NCBI RefSeq assembly: GCF_023822065.1
Contig: NZ_CP084930.1
Span: 2,124,001-2,188,000, forward strand
DNA: 64,000 nucleotides
Direction: 5' to 3'
From: Sphingomonas morindae
Lineage (GTDB): Bacteria; Pseudomonadota; Alphaproteobacteria; Sphingomonadales; Sphingomonadaceae
Below are positions 38,169 through 48,968 of the stretch, piece by piece; within the stretch, counting starts at the first letter, position 1; each line of letters opens with the position of its first letter. The notes below the pieces were generated by a model. The model had not been told where the DNA came from and did not search any database. It worked only from the letters and a program-made list of their open reading frames with translations. A program made the translations under genes and the position numbers.

Positions 38169-39353
38169 TCAGGCGAAATCGAGCAAAGCCGCCGAGTCGC
38201 CGATCGCCGCCGACGGCGCATGGGGGGGGCGGACGATCAGCCCGTCGGCCGCCGCCAGCGCCAGCAGCGCCGCCGAATCCTGTCCATCGGGTGCGAACGC
38301 GGTGTCGCCCTCCAGCCGCGCGCGCAGATAGTCCGCGCGCACGCCCGTCGCGGGCAGCGCCGCGCCCAGCCGCACCGTGCGCGGGCGCGGCCAGGGATGG
38401 GCGCTGCCGGCGAGGTGCGCGAGCAGCGGCAGCAGGAACAGCGTCGCGGTCACATAGGCGGAGACGGGGTTGCCGGGCAGGCCCAGCACCACCGCGCCGC
38501 CGAGGCGGCCGGCGAGCAGCGGCTTACCCGGCCGCATCGCCACCCGCCAGAAATCCAGCGTCGCCCCGGCTTCGGTCAGCGCCGGGCGGATCAGATCATG
38601 ATCGCCGACCGAGGCGCCGCCGGTGGTGACGATCACGTCTGCCTCGCGCGCGGCCTCGCGGAACGCCTGCGCGATCTGGGCGAGATCGTCAGGGATGATG
38701 CCGCGATCCGCCACGATCGCGCGCGGCCCGATCAGCGCCGTCAGCATCGGCGAGTTGGAGGCGGGAAGCTGGGCGCCCGCCAGCGGCGCGCCTGGCGGCA
38801 CCAGCTCGTCGCCGGTCGCGATCAGCGCCAGCCGCGGCAGGCGGCCGACCGAGAGCGTGCCATGGCCGCCGATCGCGGCCAGCGCCAGCCGCCGCGCCTC
38901 GATCCGCGCGCCGGCCTCGATCAGCACCCGCCCCTCGGCGAAATCGGTCGCGCGGGGGCGGATATTGCCGCCCGGCCCGCGCGGCCCCTCGCCGGCCATC
39001 ACCAGCCGCGTGCCCTCGCGTGCGGCTTCTTCCTGGATGAGCACGCAATCCGCGCCCTCAGGCACCGGCGCTCCGGTGAAGATGCGCGCCGCCTCGCCCG
39101 GCGCCAGCGGGCGGCCAAGGCCGCCGCCGGCGGCGCTTTCGCCCACCACGCGCCACGGGCCGGGCCGTTCTGCGTAGCGGATCGCATAGCCGTCCATGGC
39201 CGAGAGCGCCGCCGCGGGCTGGTCGCGCCGGGCGAGCACCGGCGCCGCCGCGTACCGCCCGGCGGCGAGGCCAAGCGCGACCGTTTCGGCGGCGAGCGGC
39301 GGGGCGAGCGCGAGCAGACGCGCCTGTGCCTCGGCGACGGGCAGCAGGCTCAT
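38169..39353 (-). CDS. moeA: Molybdopterin molybdenumtransferase
   Basis: MoeA inserts molybdate into adenylylated molybdopterin to give active molybdenum cofactor. The 394-residue protein shows DGYAIRYAE in the N-terminal domain, the nucleotide-binding core IATGDELV...NSPMLTALI and [16 protein letters not shown], then [22 protein letters not shown], and a C-terminal beta domain. ATG 39353 overlaps the moaC stop (ATGA). The order trpC-moaC-moeA-lexA is known from other sphingomonads. No molybdoenzyme is encoded in the window. Confidence 0.93.
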   Translation of the reverse strand: MSLLPVAEAQARLLALAPPLAAETVALGLAAGRYAAAPVLARRDQPAAALSAMDGYAIRYAERPGPWRVVGESAAGGGLGRPLAPGEAARIFTGAPVPEGADCVLIQEEAAREGTRLVMAGEGPRGPGGNIRPRATDFAEGRVLIEAGARIEARRLALAAIGGHGTLSVGRLPRLALIATGDELVPPGAPLAGAQLPASNSPMLTALIGPRAIVADRGIIPDDLAQIAQAFREAAREADVIVTTGGASVGDHDLIRPALTEAGATLDFWRVAMRPGKPLLAGRLGGAVVLGLPGNPVSAYVTATLFLLPLLAHLAGSAHPWPRPRTVRLGAALPATGVRADYLRARLEGDTAFAPDGQDSAALLALAAADGLIVRPPHAPSAAIGDSAALLDFA

Positions 39354-39820
39354 GCCGCCCGCCACGGGCCCGAGCGACCGCCCGATTTGGCGAGCAGCCG
39401 CACCGCCTCGATCGTCATGCCGCGATCCGCCGCCTTCACCATGTCGTAGAGCGTCAGCAGCGCCACCGAGACGGCGGTCAGCGCCTCCATCTCCACCCCG
39501 GTGCCGTGGGTGGTGCGCACCGTGGCGGTGGCGGTCACGGCGGCGGGTTCCAGCACCAGCTCCAGCGTCACCCCGTCGAGCGGCAGCGGGTGGCACAGCG
39601 GGATCAGATCGGCGGTGCGCTTGGCCGCCATGATGCCGGCGATCCGCGCCACCGCCAGCACATCGCCCTTCGCGGTCGCGCCCTCGCGGATCAGCGTGGC
39701 GGTCGCCTCGGCCATGGTGATGCGGCCGCTGGCGGTCGCCTCGCGCGCGGTGCGGGGCTTGTCCGACACGTCCACCATGCGCGCGGCGCCGGCTTCGTCG
39801 ATATGGGTGAGGCCGCTCAC
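39350..39820 (-). CDS. moaC: Cyclic pyranopterin monophosphate synthase
   Basis: MoaC makes cyclic pyranopterin monophosphate from the 3',8-cyclo-GTP product of MoaA, the first stable precursor of molybdenum cofactor. The 156-residue protein has [49 protein letters not shown] (active-site Lys and His) and the [23 protein letters not shown] helix. Translation starts at GTG 39820 in a GTGA overlap with trpC, and its stop overlaps moeA. MoaA, needed for the preceding step, must lie elsewhere. Confidence 0.95.
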   Translation of the reverse strand: MSGLTHIDEAGAARMVDVSDKPRTAREATASGRITMAEATATLIREGATAKGDVLAVARIAGIMAAKRTADLIPLCHPLPLDGVTLELVLEPAAVTATATVRTTHGTGVEMEALTAVSVALLTLYDMVKAADRGMTIEAVRLLAKSGGRSGPWRAA

Positions 39821-40599
39821 CCGATCAGCTCGGCCGTGGCGCGGGCGAGATCGGGCTGGCGCATCAGCGTCTCGCCGATCAGGAAGCGGCGCACGCCGAG
39901 CGCGGCGAGGCGATCCAGATCGGCGCGGGACGCAAGCCCGCTCTCGGCGACCAGCGCGACATCGTCGGGCACGTGGCGCAACAGCCGCTCGGTGCGCGCG
40001 AGATCGACGGAAAAGTCCCGCAGATCGCGATTATTGACGCCGATAAGCCGCGATCGCAGCCGCAGCGCCCGGGCAAGCTCGGCCTCGTCATGCACCTCGA
40101 TCAGCACATCCATGCCGAGCGCGAAGGCGGCGGACTCGATCTCGGCGAGCTGGCCATCGTCGAGCGCGGCGACGATCAGCAGGATCGCGTCGGCCCCGGC
40201 GGCGCGCGCCTCGGCCGCCTGCCAGGGATCGACCATGAAATCCTTGCGCAGCACCGGCAGGGTGCAGGCCGCGCGCGCCGCCTCGAGATCGGCCAGCCGC
40301 CCCTGGAAATAGGGCGTGTCGGTCAGCACCGAGAGGCAGGCGGCGCCGCCCTCGGCATAGGCGCGGGCATGGGCCGGCGGATCGAAATCCTCGCGGATCA
40401 GCCCCTTGGAAGGGCTGGCGCGCTTGATCTCGGCGATCAGCGCATAGCCATCGATCGCCTTGGCGGCGAGCGCGGCGGCAAAGCCGCGCGGGAAGAGCGC
40501 GCCGGCGGCGCGCCGCTCCATCTCGGCCTGGGGCGTGGCCGCCTTGCGACGGGCCACCTCCTCGCGGGTGGTGGCGCAGATCTCGGTGAGGATGGTCAT
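39817..40599 (-). CDS. trpC: Indole-3-glycerol phosphate synthase
   Basis: TrpC closes the indole ring in tryptophan synthesis. The 260-residue TIM barrel is the free enzyme, not fused to TrpF. Signature elements are [62 protein letters not shown] and [10 protein letters not shown], covering the catalytic Lys and Glu residues. It begins two bases after the trpD stop and its own stop overlaps moaC, so molybdenum-cofactor genes are translated with trp genes. Confidence 0.96.
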   Translation of the reverse strand: MTILTEICATTREEVARRKAATPQAEMERRAAGALFPRGFAAALAAKAIDGYALIAEIKRASPSKGLIREDFDPPAHARAYAEGGAACLSVLTDTPYFQGRLADLEAARAACTLPVLRKDFMVDPWQAAEARAAGADAILLIVAALDDGQLAEIESAAFALGMDVLIEVHDEAELARALRLRSRLIGVNNRDLRDFSVDLARTERLLRHVPDDVALVAESGLASRADLDRLAALGVRRFLIGETLMRQPDLARATAELIG

Positions 40600-40600
40600 G

Positions 40601-41596
40601 TCAGAAGCCGATCCATTGGCGGAGCAGAAGGCGGGCGGCGCCGCTGTCGATCGCGTCGGCGGCACGCGCGGCGCCGGCGGCGAAATCGCCCGCCTCGCCC
40701 GCGACGATCAGCGCGGCGGCGGCGTTGAGCAGCACCGCGTCGCGATAGGCGCCGGCGGCGCCCTCGAGCAGCGCGGTGAGCGCGGCGGCGTTGAAGGCGG
40801 CATCGCCGCCGCGCAGCGCGTCCAGCGTGTGGCAGGCGAGCCCGGCCTCTTCGGGCCGCACCCCGGCCTCGCCCTCGCCACAGGCGCCGATCCGCACCGC
40901 GCGGCTGCCGCCGGCGATCGAAAGCTCGTCCAGCCCCTCGTCGCCCGAGACGATCATCGCGCTGTCGGTGCCGAGCAGACGCAGCGCCTCGCCCACCGTG
41001 CCGATATAGTCGGTGCGCGCCACGCCGATCAGCTGGCGCCGCACCTGCGCCGGATTGCACAGCGGACCGATGATGTTGAAGATGGTGCGCCGGCCGATCG
41101 CGCGGCGCACCGGCGCCAGCCGGCCGAGCGCGGGATGGTGGGTCTGCGCGAAGAGAAAGGCGATGCCCAGCCCCTCCAGCGTCTCCTCGGCGGTGGCGGC
41201 GGCGCGGTCGAGATCGAGGCCCAGCGCCTCCAGCGTGTCGGCCGCGCCGGCGCGGGAGGAGGCGGCGCGATTGCCATGCTTGGCCACCGGCACGCCGCAG
41301 GCGGCGACCACGATCGCCACCGCGGTGGAGATGTTGAGGCTGTGCGCGCCATCGCCGCCGGTGCCGCACACGTCGATCGCGCCGGCGGGGGCGCGGATCG
41401 TGCGCATCCGCTGGCGCAGCGCCCGCGCGGCGGCGGCGATCTCGATCGCCGTCTCCTCGCGCAGCGTCAGCTCGGTGAGGAAGGCGGCCACCGCCGCATC
41501 GGGCACGCTCCCGTCGAGAATATCGGCGAAGGCGGCCTCCGCCGTCTCGAAGGACAGAGGCGTCGCCGGATCGGGCAGCAGCGCGACGCTGGTCAT
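40601..41596 (-). CDS. trpD: Anthranilate phosphoribosyltransferase
   Basis: TrpD transfers phosphoribosyl from PRPP to anthranilate. In the 331 residues the PRPP-binding [70 protein letters not shown] and the acidic metal site GDEGLDE are all in place. ATG 41596 overlaps the trpG stop (ATGA). The product passes to TrpF, which is not in the window, and then to TrpC encoded next. Confidence 0.96.
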   Translation of the reverse strand: MTSVALLPDPATPLSFETAEAAFADILDGSVPDAAVAAFLTELTLREETAIEIAAAARALRQRMRTIRAPAGAIDVCGTGGDGAHSLNISTAVAIVVAACGVPVAKHGNRAASSRAGAADTLEALGLDLDRAAATAEETLEGLGIAFLFAQTHHPALGRLAPVRRAIGRRTIFNIIGPLCNPAQVRRQLIGVARTDYIGTVGEALRLLGTDSAMIVSGDEGLDELSIAGGSRAVRIGACGEGEAGVRPEEAGLACHTLDALRGGDAAFNAAALTALLEGAAGAYRDAVLLNAAAALIVAGEAGDFAAGAARAADAIDSGAARLLLRQWIGF

Positions 41597-42195
41597 GCCG
41601 CGCCCGCAAGCGCGCGCGGGCTCAGGCCGGCGGCGCGCAGGAAATTGGCGAGCATCGCATGGCCATGCTCGGTGGCGATGCTTTCGGGGTGGAACTGCAC
41701 GCCATGGATCGGCAGCGTCGCGTGGCGGAACCCCATGATCGTCCCGTCCTCGGCGCGGGCGTTGACGCGCAGCTCGGCCGGCAGATCCGCCTCCGCCACG
41801 ATCAGCGAATGATAGCGGGTGGCGGTGAAGGGCGAGGGCAGGCCCTCGAACAGGCCGGTGCCGTCATGATGGACGAGGCTGGTCTTGCCGTGCATCAGCG
41901 TGGCGGCGCGCGCCACCGTGCCGCCGAAGCTGGCGCCGATCGCCTGATGGCCGAGGCACACGCCGAGCAGCGGACGCCCCGCCGCCGCGCAGGCCGCGAC
42001 CAGATCGAGGCTGATCCCGGCCTCGCGCGGGGTGCAGGGCCCGGGCGAGATCAGGAAGGCGCTGGCGCCGCTGCTCAGCGCCTGGCCGACCCCGATCGCA
42101 TCGTTGCGCACCACATGCACCTCGCTCCCCAATTCCTGGAGATAATGGACGAGGTTCCAGGTGAAGCTGTCGTAATTGTCGATGACCAGGATCAT
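41593..42195 (-). CDS. trpG: Anthranilate synthase component II (glutamine amidotransferase)
   Basis: TrpG supplies ammonia from glutamine to TrpE, and in many bacteria the same subunit serves para-aminobenzoate synthase. The 200-residue class I amidotransferase has the triad C80 in [10 protein letters not shown] with H169 and E171 in [10 protein letters not shown]. It starts [23 protein letters not shown] at ATG 42195; the upstream open frame is not similar to anything. The chemoreceptor gene sits 44 bases upstream on the same strand, between trpG and trpE. Confidence 0.95.
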   Translation of the reverse strand: MILVIDNYDSFTWNLVHYLQELGSEVHVVRNDAIGVGQALSSGASAFLISPGPCTPREAGISLDLVAACAAAGRPLLGVCLGHQAIGASFGGTVARAATLMHGKTSLVHHDGTGLFEGLPSPFTATRYHSLIVAEADLPAELRVNARAEDGTIMGFRHATLPIHGVQFHPESIATEHGHAMLANFLRAAGLSPRALAGAA

Positions 42196-42239
42196 GGCGC
42201 CGGACTTAGGCCGCCGCCGCGCGCGGAGCAATGCCGCCG

Positions 42240-43622
42240 TCAGCCCTGATCCTGATAGGCGAGCTGCAAAATGCCCCAATGGCGCCCGCCAATGTGGATG
42301 GCGGCGATCACCTGCTTGAGCAGCATCACCCCGCCGCCGCTGATCGGCCGACGATAGGCCTTGAGCACGAACGGCCGGCTGGTGGCGCATTGCTCGCGCT
42401 GATCGGGATAATCGAAGAATATGCGATCGCGGCTATATTCGCTGTTCCAGCCGGCATCGTCGGGCCGGCGGGGCTGCGAGCGCTCGGGCATCTGCACCGC
42501 GCCGAAGGTGCGCCGGTCGGTCAGCGTCATGCCGAAAAAGCCGGGAAGCCGCCGCGCCGCCTCCTGGCGCGGCCGCGCGGCCGCGACCAGAGCAGGCACG
42601 GCGGGATGGTCGAACTGCTGCGGCATGGTGCCCGGCACGGGCTGATAGGCATCGGAGAAGATCGCGTCCGCCGTCAGCCGCCCGGCGGCGGTTTCCGCCT
42701 CCAGCGCCGCGCCGATCGCGGCGGCGGTCTCGAGCGCGAAGCGGATATAGGGCGTGTCCGGTATCTCCACCGTGCTTTCGGCGATGATCTGAAGCAGCAC
42801 ATTGGTATCGTCGCTGATCGCGCTGACGCGGCGGCTGAGATCGGTGAGGCCATCGGCATGGGCGCTGGCGCTGGTCGTCAGCGCGCCGATACCGCCGCGC
42901 AGGCCGGACACCGACTGGACGATCGATTCGGTCCGCCGCGCCACCGCGTCGCTGTCGAAGGAGAGCCCCGTCATCAGCTGCTTCAGCTCGTCCGACAGCG
43001 CCTCGATCTGACGGGTGCCGCTATGCGCCGCGCGCGCCTTGTCGACGCCGCGCTCGATCTTGGCGAGCATCGACCCCGCCTCGCCGGTCAGCGCGTGGAT
43101 CGAGCGGTCGATCGTCTGGGTGGCGGCGGCGGTCTCGAGCGCGAGCTTCTTCACCTCGCTCGCCACCACCGCGAAGCCGCGCCCCGCCTCGCCGGCGCGC
43201 GCGGCCTCGATCGTGGCGTTGAGCGCGAGCAGGTTCACCTGCCCGGCGATCCGCCCGATCGCCTGGGTGACGGTGGCGACCGCCGCCAGCGCCTGGTTGA
43301 AATTGCCGAGCCCGGCATGGATGTGGCTCACCTGATCGATCAGCTCGACGACATTGGCGGTGGCGAGCGCCAGCCGCCGCGTCGAATCGTCGATCATGTC
43401 GTTGGCGGCGACGGCCTTGTCCTTGGCCTCGTGCGCGGCGGCCGAGGCCGCCTGCTGGTCGCGCTCGAGCTGGTCGGTGTCGCCGCCGATCGCCTGCACC
43501 GTCCGCGCCTGCTCGGTCACGCGCTCGGCCAGCGCCTGGATGTCGGCCTGAAGATCGAGCGTGCGCAACCCCAGCGCACCGGAGAGGGTGGCGGCGTGAC
43601 GCAGCGTGGCGGCGTGAGTCAT
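42240..43622 (-). CDS. Soluble methyl-accepting chemoreceptor with C-terminal sensor domain
   Basis: This 460-residue protein has no membrane helix. The signalling coiled coil is N-terminal, with the conserved hairpin tip [37 protein letters not shown] (about 120-160). The C-terminal 150 residues contain [13 protein letters not shown] and [21 protein letters not shown] plus [14 protein letters not shown], matching a soluble ligand-sensing module found at the end of many cytoplasmic chemoreceptors. It would signal to a CheA/CheW system not encoded here. ATG 43622 has a poor ribosome site; a TTG at 43646 is in frame. A CtrA-like box lies 52 bases upstream. Confidence 0.85.
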   Translation of the reverse strand: MTHAATLRHAATLSGALGLRTLDLQADIQALAERVTEQARTVQAIGGDTDQLERDQQAASAAAHEAKDKAVAANDMIDDSTRRLALATANVVELIDQVSHIHAGLGNFNQALAAVATVTQAIGRIAGQVNLLALNATIEAARAGEAGRGFAVVASEVKKLALETAAATQTIDRSIHALTGEAGSMLAKIERGVDKARAAHSGTRQIEALSDELKQLMTGLSFDSDAVARRTESIVQSVSGLRGGIGALTTSASAHADGLTDLSRRVSAISDDTNVLLQIIAESTVEIPDTPYIRFALETAAAIGAALEAETAAGRLTADAIFSDAYQPVPGTMPQQFDHPAVPALVAAARPRQEAARRLPGFFGMTLTDRRTFGAVQMPERSQPRRPDDAGWNSEYSRDRIFFDYPDQREQCATSRPFVLKAYRRPISGGGVMLLKQVIAAIHIGGRHWGILQLAYQDQG

Positions 43623-43674
43623 GACGGGTGTAATCCAGCAACGCAACGGACCGGACCGGCATCGCGGAAAACAG

Positions 43675-43689
43675 CTAAAGCTCGGTTAA
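43675..43689 (-). promoter_or_regulatory. CtrA-like box upstream of the soluble chemoreceptor
   Basis: On the plus strand CTAA-AGCTCGG-TTAA matches TTAA-N7-TTAA at seven of eight positions. It lies in the 90-base gap between trpE and the chemoreceptor ATG, 52 bases before that ATG. The seven-base spacer AGCTCGG is identical to the spacer of the box upstream of cpaF. Confidence 0.5.
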
Positions 43690-43712
43690 GGAGGCAGAAA
43701 CCGAGCTGTCGC

Positions 43713-45196
<1,484 letters not shown>

Positions 45197-45200
<4 letters not shown>

Positions 45201-47155
45201 GGCGCGGTGGCCGGGGTCGCGCCGAGCATCCGCGCCTTGAGCGCCAGGATCGCGGCCTCGTTGCGCTTCACCCCCACCGCCTTGGCGGCGGCGGTGGCGA
45301 GCTGCTGGACATATTCGTCCCCGGCCGCGCCCACCAGATCGCCCCGACTGCCCGCCACCAGCGGCGCCAGCAGCTTGGGATCGGCGGGCACGATTTTGGC
45401 GAGCTGGACGATATACCAGCCCTGACCGCCTTCGGCCGGCACCAGCTGCGCGGTACCGGCTGCCATGGTGAAGAGCGCCTTGAGGCTCGCCGGCACCTGC
45501 ATGCGCGCCTGGGCGAGATCGATGCGGCGGCCCGCGCCGTCGTGCGGCGGCGGCAGCGGCACCGGCGCGGCCTTGAAGGCGGCGGCCATGGGCGTGCCCG
45601 CCTTCACCTTGGCGAGCAGCGCCTCCGCGATCGCCTTGGCGCGCTCCGAGGCGCGCAGGGCGGTGAAATCGGCGGCGACCCGCGCCTTCACCTGCGCGAA
45701 GGGCAGCGGCGCCGAGCGCAGCACACGGGCGACGGCGAGCAGCGCATAGCGTTCGCCCGGCTGGATCGTCTCGATGCTGGCGCTACCGTCGGTGGCGGCC
45801 TGGAAGCCGGGGCGCAGCAGCGGCTGCAGCTCGGCCGGCGGCGTATAGCCGGGCTGATCGGGCGCGAGGCCGGCGGCGGTGAGCGGCTTGGTCTCGACCA
45901 CGGTCAGATGGTTGCGCGCGGCGAGGTCGGCAAAGCCGGTGCCCTGGTCGAGCGCGTCCTGGGTGCCGTTGATAAGCTTGGCGAGCGCCGCGTCCTGCTT
46001 GGATTTGGCGAGATCGCCGGCGATCTGCGGGCGCGCCACGGCATAGGGCGTGGCGGCGACCTTCTCGATCGCGTCGACCTTGACGACATGCCAGCCCAGC
46101 GCCGAGCGCGCCGGCGCGGTGATCCCGCCCGACGCCGCCGCGAAGGCGGCATCGGCGACGGCGGGGCTGCTCTGCGCGGCGAACTGGGCTTTCGTCTTCT
46201 TGCCCACGGCGATGTCGCCGGCGGCGAAGCCCAGTGCCTTGGCGGCCTCGGCGAAGCTCTTGCCGCCCTTCACGCTGGCGGCGAAGGCATCGGCCTTGGC
46301 CTGGCTGTCGAGCACCACCTGCGACAGGGTGCGCGTCTCGCGCGCGCCATATTGGTCGGGCTTGGAATCATAGACCTTGCGGATCTCGGCCTCGCTCGGC
46401 GTCGCGGCCGCCGCCACCTGATCGCGCCCGATCAGCGCATAGCGCAGCACGCGCCGCTCCGGCAGCGAATAGGCGGCGAGATGCGCCTTGTAGAAGGATT
46501 GCAGCTCGGCATCGCTGGGCGCCTTGCCGTCCTTCATCGCGGCGGCCGGCACCAGCCCGATCGTGCCCTGGCGCTGTTCCACCAGCAGCGCGGCATAGGG
46601 ACGCACCAGCCCATCGGGCAGGGTGACCGCGCCGCTCGCCGGCAGATACAGCATCTGGCGGATGAGATCGCCCGCGATATCGCGCCGCAGCGCCGGCTCG
46701 GCGATATGCTGCTGCGCCAGCGCGGCGCGGAACACCGCCTGGTCGAACTTGCCCGTGGGCCCCTGGAAGGCGGAGATGCCCGCGATCTGCCCGTCCACCT
46801 GGCGCGCGCTCGCGGCGAGGCCGATCTTGCGGCCATAGGCCTCGAGCGCGGTGGCGGAGATGGTCTGGTCCACGGTCGCGTCGAAGCCGCCGCCGGCGAC
46901 GAACTGGGTCAGCTCCACGCCGGGCTGCTGCTGCGCGATCTGCGCATATTGCCGGCGGACGCGCTCCTCCATCTCGGGTACGGTGATGGTGCGATCGCCC
47001 ACCTTGGCGAGCACGTCGCCGCTCGGCTCGGTCAGCGCGGAGGCGCCGGGCAGCTCATGGGTGAAGACGCCGGTGACGATGAACGCCAGCATGATCAAGG
47101 CCAGCAGCCCGAGGGCGAGCTTTGAAGCGAGCGTGCGGCGGAAAAAGGCGATCAT
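45197..47155 (-). CDS. ppiD: SurA_N/PpiD-type peptidyl-prolyl isomerase
   Basis: PpiD-like chaperones sit on the periplasmic face of the inner membrane and help newly exported proteins fold. The 652-residue protein has one N-terminal helix (about 12-34, LGLLALIMLAFIVTGVF), a SurA_N helical domain, a parvulin domain (about 230-365, with ETRTLSQVVLDSQAKADAFAASVKGG and ALGWHVVKVDAIEKV) and a long C-terminal helical region. ATG 47155 has a basic stretch before the membrane helix, as expected. Its stop overlaps trpE, so tryptophan genes are read behind it. Confidence 0.9.
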
Positions 47156-47274
47156 GATGTTCCGATTTCGGCAAGAGCAATCAGCCTGCTCCCTTAAGCA
47201 ACCGCGCCGCGCTCGACAAGCAAGCCGGGCGCCCCTTATCGCGGATCGAAAGCAAGCAAGAAGGGGAGAGGATT
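47156..47274. promoter_or_regulatory. Divergent promoter region of ppiD-trpE and tpiA
   Basis: This 119-base gap must serve both directions. On the minus strand TTGTCG followed by an AT-richer GCTTAAG is a possible promoter for ppiD. On the plus strand CTCGAC is followed about 18 bases later by TTATCG before tpiA. Neither is strong. AAGGGGAGAGGA just before 47275 is an excellent ribosome site. Confidence 0.3.
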
Positions 47275-48009
47275 GTGACGCCGCTGATCGCCGGTAACTG
47301 GAAGATGAACGGATCGCGCGCCGCGCTGGCCGAGCTGGACGCGATCGCCGCCGCCGCCGCCGCGACGCCGGGGGTGGAGGTGGCGATCTGCCCGCCCTTC
47401 ACGCTGATCGAGCGGGCGGTGGCGCGCCAGCCGGGGCTGCTGATCGGCGGCCAGGATTGCCATGCCGAGCCGCACGGCGCCTTTACCGGCGCCGTCTCCG
47501 CCGCCATGCTCGCCGAGGCCGGCGCGCGGCTCGCGATCGTCGGCCATTCGGAACGCCGCCGCGACCAGCACGAGACCGACGCGATGGTGTGCGCCAAGGC
47601 CGAGGCGGCGATGGGCGCGGGCCTCATGACCATCATCTGCGTCGGTGAGACCGAGGCGGCGCGCGCCGATGGCGGGACCGAGGCGATGGTCGCGCGGCAG
47701 CTGCGCGGCTCGGTGCCGCACAGCGCCGGCGATCATCTGGTGATCGCCTATGAGCCGATCTGGGCGATCGGCAGCGGCCAGACGCCGACCGTGGAGGAGG
47801 TGGCCGGCGTCCACGCGCTGATCCGCCGCAGCCTGGCCGGGCTCCTGGGCGAAACCCGCGCGGCCATGGTGCGCATCCTCTATGGCGGCTCGGTCAACGC
47901 GCACAACGCCGCGGCGCTGCTCGCGGCGCCGCATGTCGATGGCGCGCTGGTCGGCAGCGCCAGCCTGACCGCCGCCGATTTCGTTCCGATCATCGAGGCG
48001 GCGGCCTAA
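47275..48009 (+). CDS. tpiA: Triose-phosphate isomerase
   Basis: TpiA interconverts dihydroxyacetone phosphate and glyceraldehyde 3-phosphate. The 244-residue TIM barrel has the active-site Lys in AGNWKMNG, His in IVGHSERR, Glu in IAYEPIWAIGSG and the phosphate loop LYGGSVNAHN. Translation begins at GTG 47275 next to a strong Shine-Dalgarno. A tight GC hairpin at 48000-48017 overlaps the stop codon and may mark the transcript end against the convergent methyltransferase gene. Confidence 0.96.
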   Translation: MTPLIAGNWKMNGSRAALAELDAIAAAAAATPGVEVAICPPFTLIERAVARQPGLLIGGQDCHAEPHGAFTGAVSAAMLAEAGARLAIVGHSERRRDQHETDAMVCAKAEAAMGAGLMTIICVGETEAARADGGTEAMVARQLRGSVPHSAGDHLVIAYEPIWAIGSGQTPTVEEVAGVHALIRRSLAGLLGETRAAMVRILYGGSVNAHNAAALLAAPHVDGALVGSASLTAADFVPIIEAAA

Positions 48010-48023
48010 GGGCCGCCCGCGGC

Positions 48024-48896
48024 TCAGCTGGCGGGCTTGACGAACTTCAGCGTCATCCGGTCGCTCTCGCCGATCGCGGCATATTTCTCGCGATCGGTGT
48101 CGCCCAGCGAATAGGTCGGCGGCAGCGTCCACACGCCCTTGGGATGATCGTGATCGTCCTTGGGATTGGCGTTGATCGTGCTGGCCCCGGCGAATTGGAA
48201 GCCCGCCGCCATCGCCAGCCGGATCACCGTCGACTGTTTGACATAGCCGTCGGTCTTCTCGCGCGCCGTGTCCATCTGCTCGGGCAGCCGGTGCTCGACG
48301 ATGCCCAGCACGCCGCCCGGCTTGAGCGCGCGATACCAATCGGCAAAGGCCTGGGGCGCGTTGCCGTCCCCCGCCTGCGACGGATCGCCGAGCAGATTGT
48401 GGATGTTGCGGAAGGTGAGCACGAGATCGGCGGTGCCGTCGGGCACCAGCTGGCTGGGCTGGCCGGCGGTAAAGGCGGTCACCTGCGCCTTGCCGTAGCG
48501 CGCGGCATCGCCCGCGACGAGCGCGTTGAAGCTGTCCGTCGCCTTGCCCGGGGGCACCGCCGCGACATAGTGGCCGCCGCCGGCCGCGAGATAGGGCGCC
48601 AGGATGGCGCTGTACCAGCCGCCGCCCGGCAGCACCTCCACCACCGTCATATCCGGCTTGATCCCGAAAAAGGCGAGCGTCTGGGCGGGATGGCGATAGC
48701 GATCGCGGGCGCGATCCTTGTCCGGCCGGCCGGGATCGGCGATCGCCTTGGCCAGCGCCGGATCGGCGGCGACGCGCGGCGCGGCGGGATGGGCGGCGCG
48801 GGCGGGCGCATGGCCGGCGGCGGCCGGCTTTTTCGGCGCGGCGGCGAGCGGGGCGAGCGCGGTGGCGGCAAGGGCGAAGGCGATCAGGCGGCGCAA
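48024..48896 (-). CDS. Exported class I methyltransferase-like protein
   Basis: The 290-residue product begins with a signal peptide (RRLIAFALAATALAPLAAAP, about 1-20) and an Ala/Pro-rich linker, then a Rossmann-fold methyltransferase-like domain resembling COG4798. Motif I is VVEVLPGGGWYSAILAPYL, with the later motifs ADLVLTFRNIHNLL and LKPGGVLGIVEHR. A periplasmic methyltransferase is odd because S-adenosylmethionine is cytoplasmic, so the fold may do something else or use a different ligand. Translation seems to start at TTG 48896 behind GGGAGAG. It lies between tpiA (convergent) and cpaF. Confidence 0.82.
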   Translation of the reverse strand: MRRLIAFALAATALAPLAAAPKKPAAAGHAPARAAHPAAPRVAADPALAKAIADPGRPDKDRARDRYRHPAQTLAFFGIKPDMTVVEVLPGGGWYSAILAPYLAAGGGHYVAAVPPGKATDSFNALVAGDAARYGKAQVTAFTAGQPSQLVPDGTADLVLTFRNIHNLLGDPSQAGDGNAPQAFADWYRALKPGGVLGIVEHRLPEQMDTAREKTDGYVKQSTVIRLAMAAGFQFAGASTINANPKDDHDHPKGVWTLPPTYSLGDTDREKYAAIGESDRMTLKFVKPAS

Positions 48897-48968
48897 GGCA
48901 ACTCTCCCTAAAGGACGTCGCCGATGCTGGCCGTTGATCGCGTCCGGCGCAAGCGCCGCGCGCGGCGT

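Noticed and set aside
47998-48020. Intrinsic terminator between tpiA and the methyltransferase gene
   Set aside because: The 7-bp hairpin overlaps the tpiA stop codon and has no T tract on either strand, so it is not listed as a terminator.
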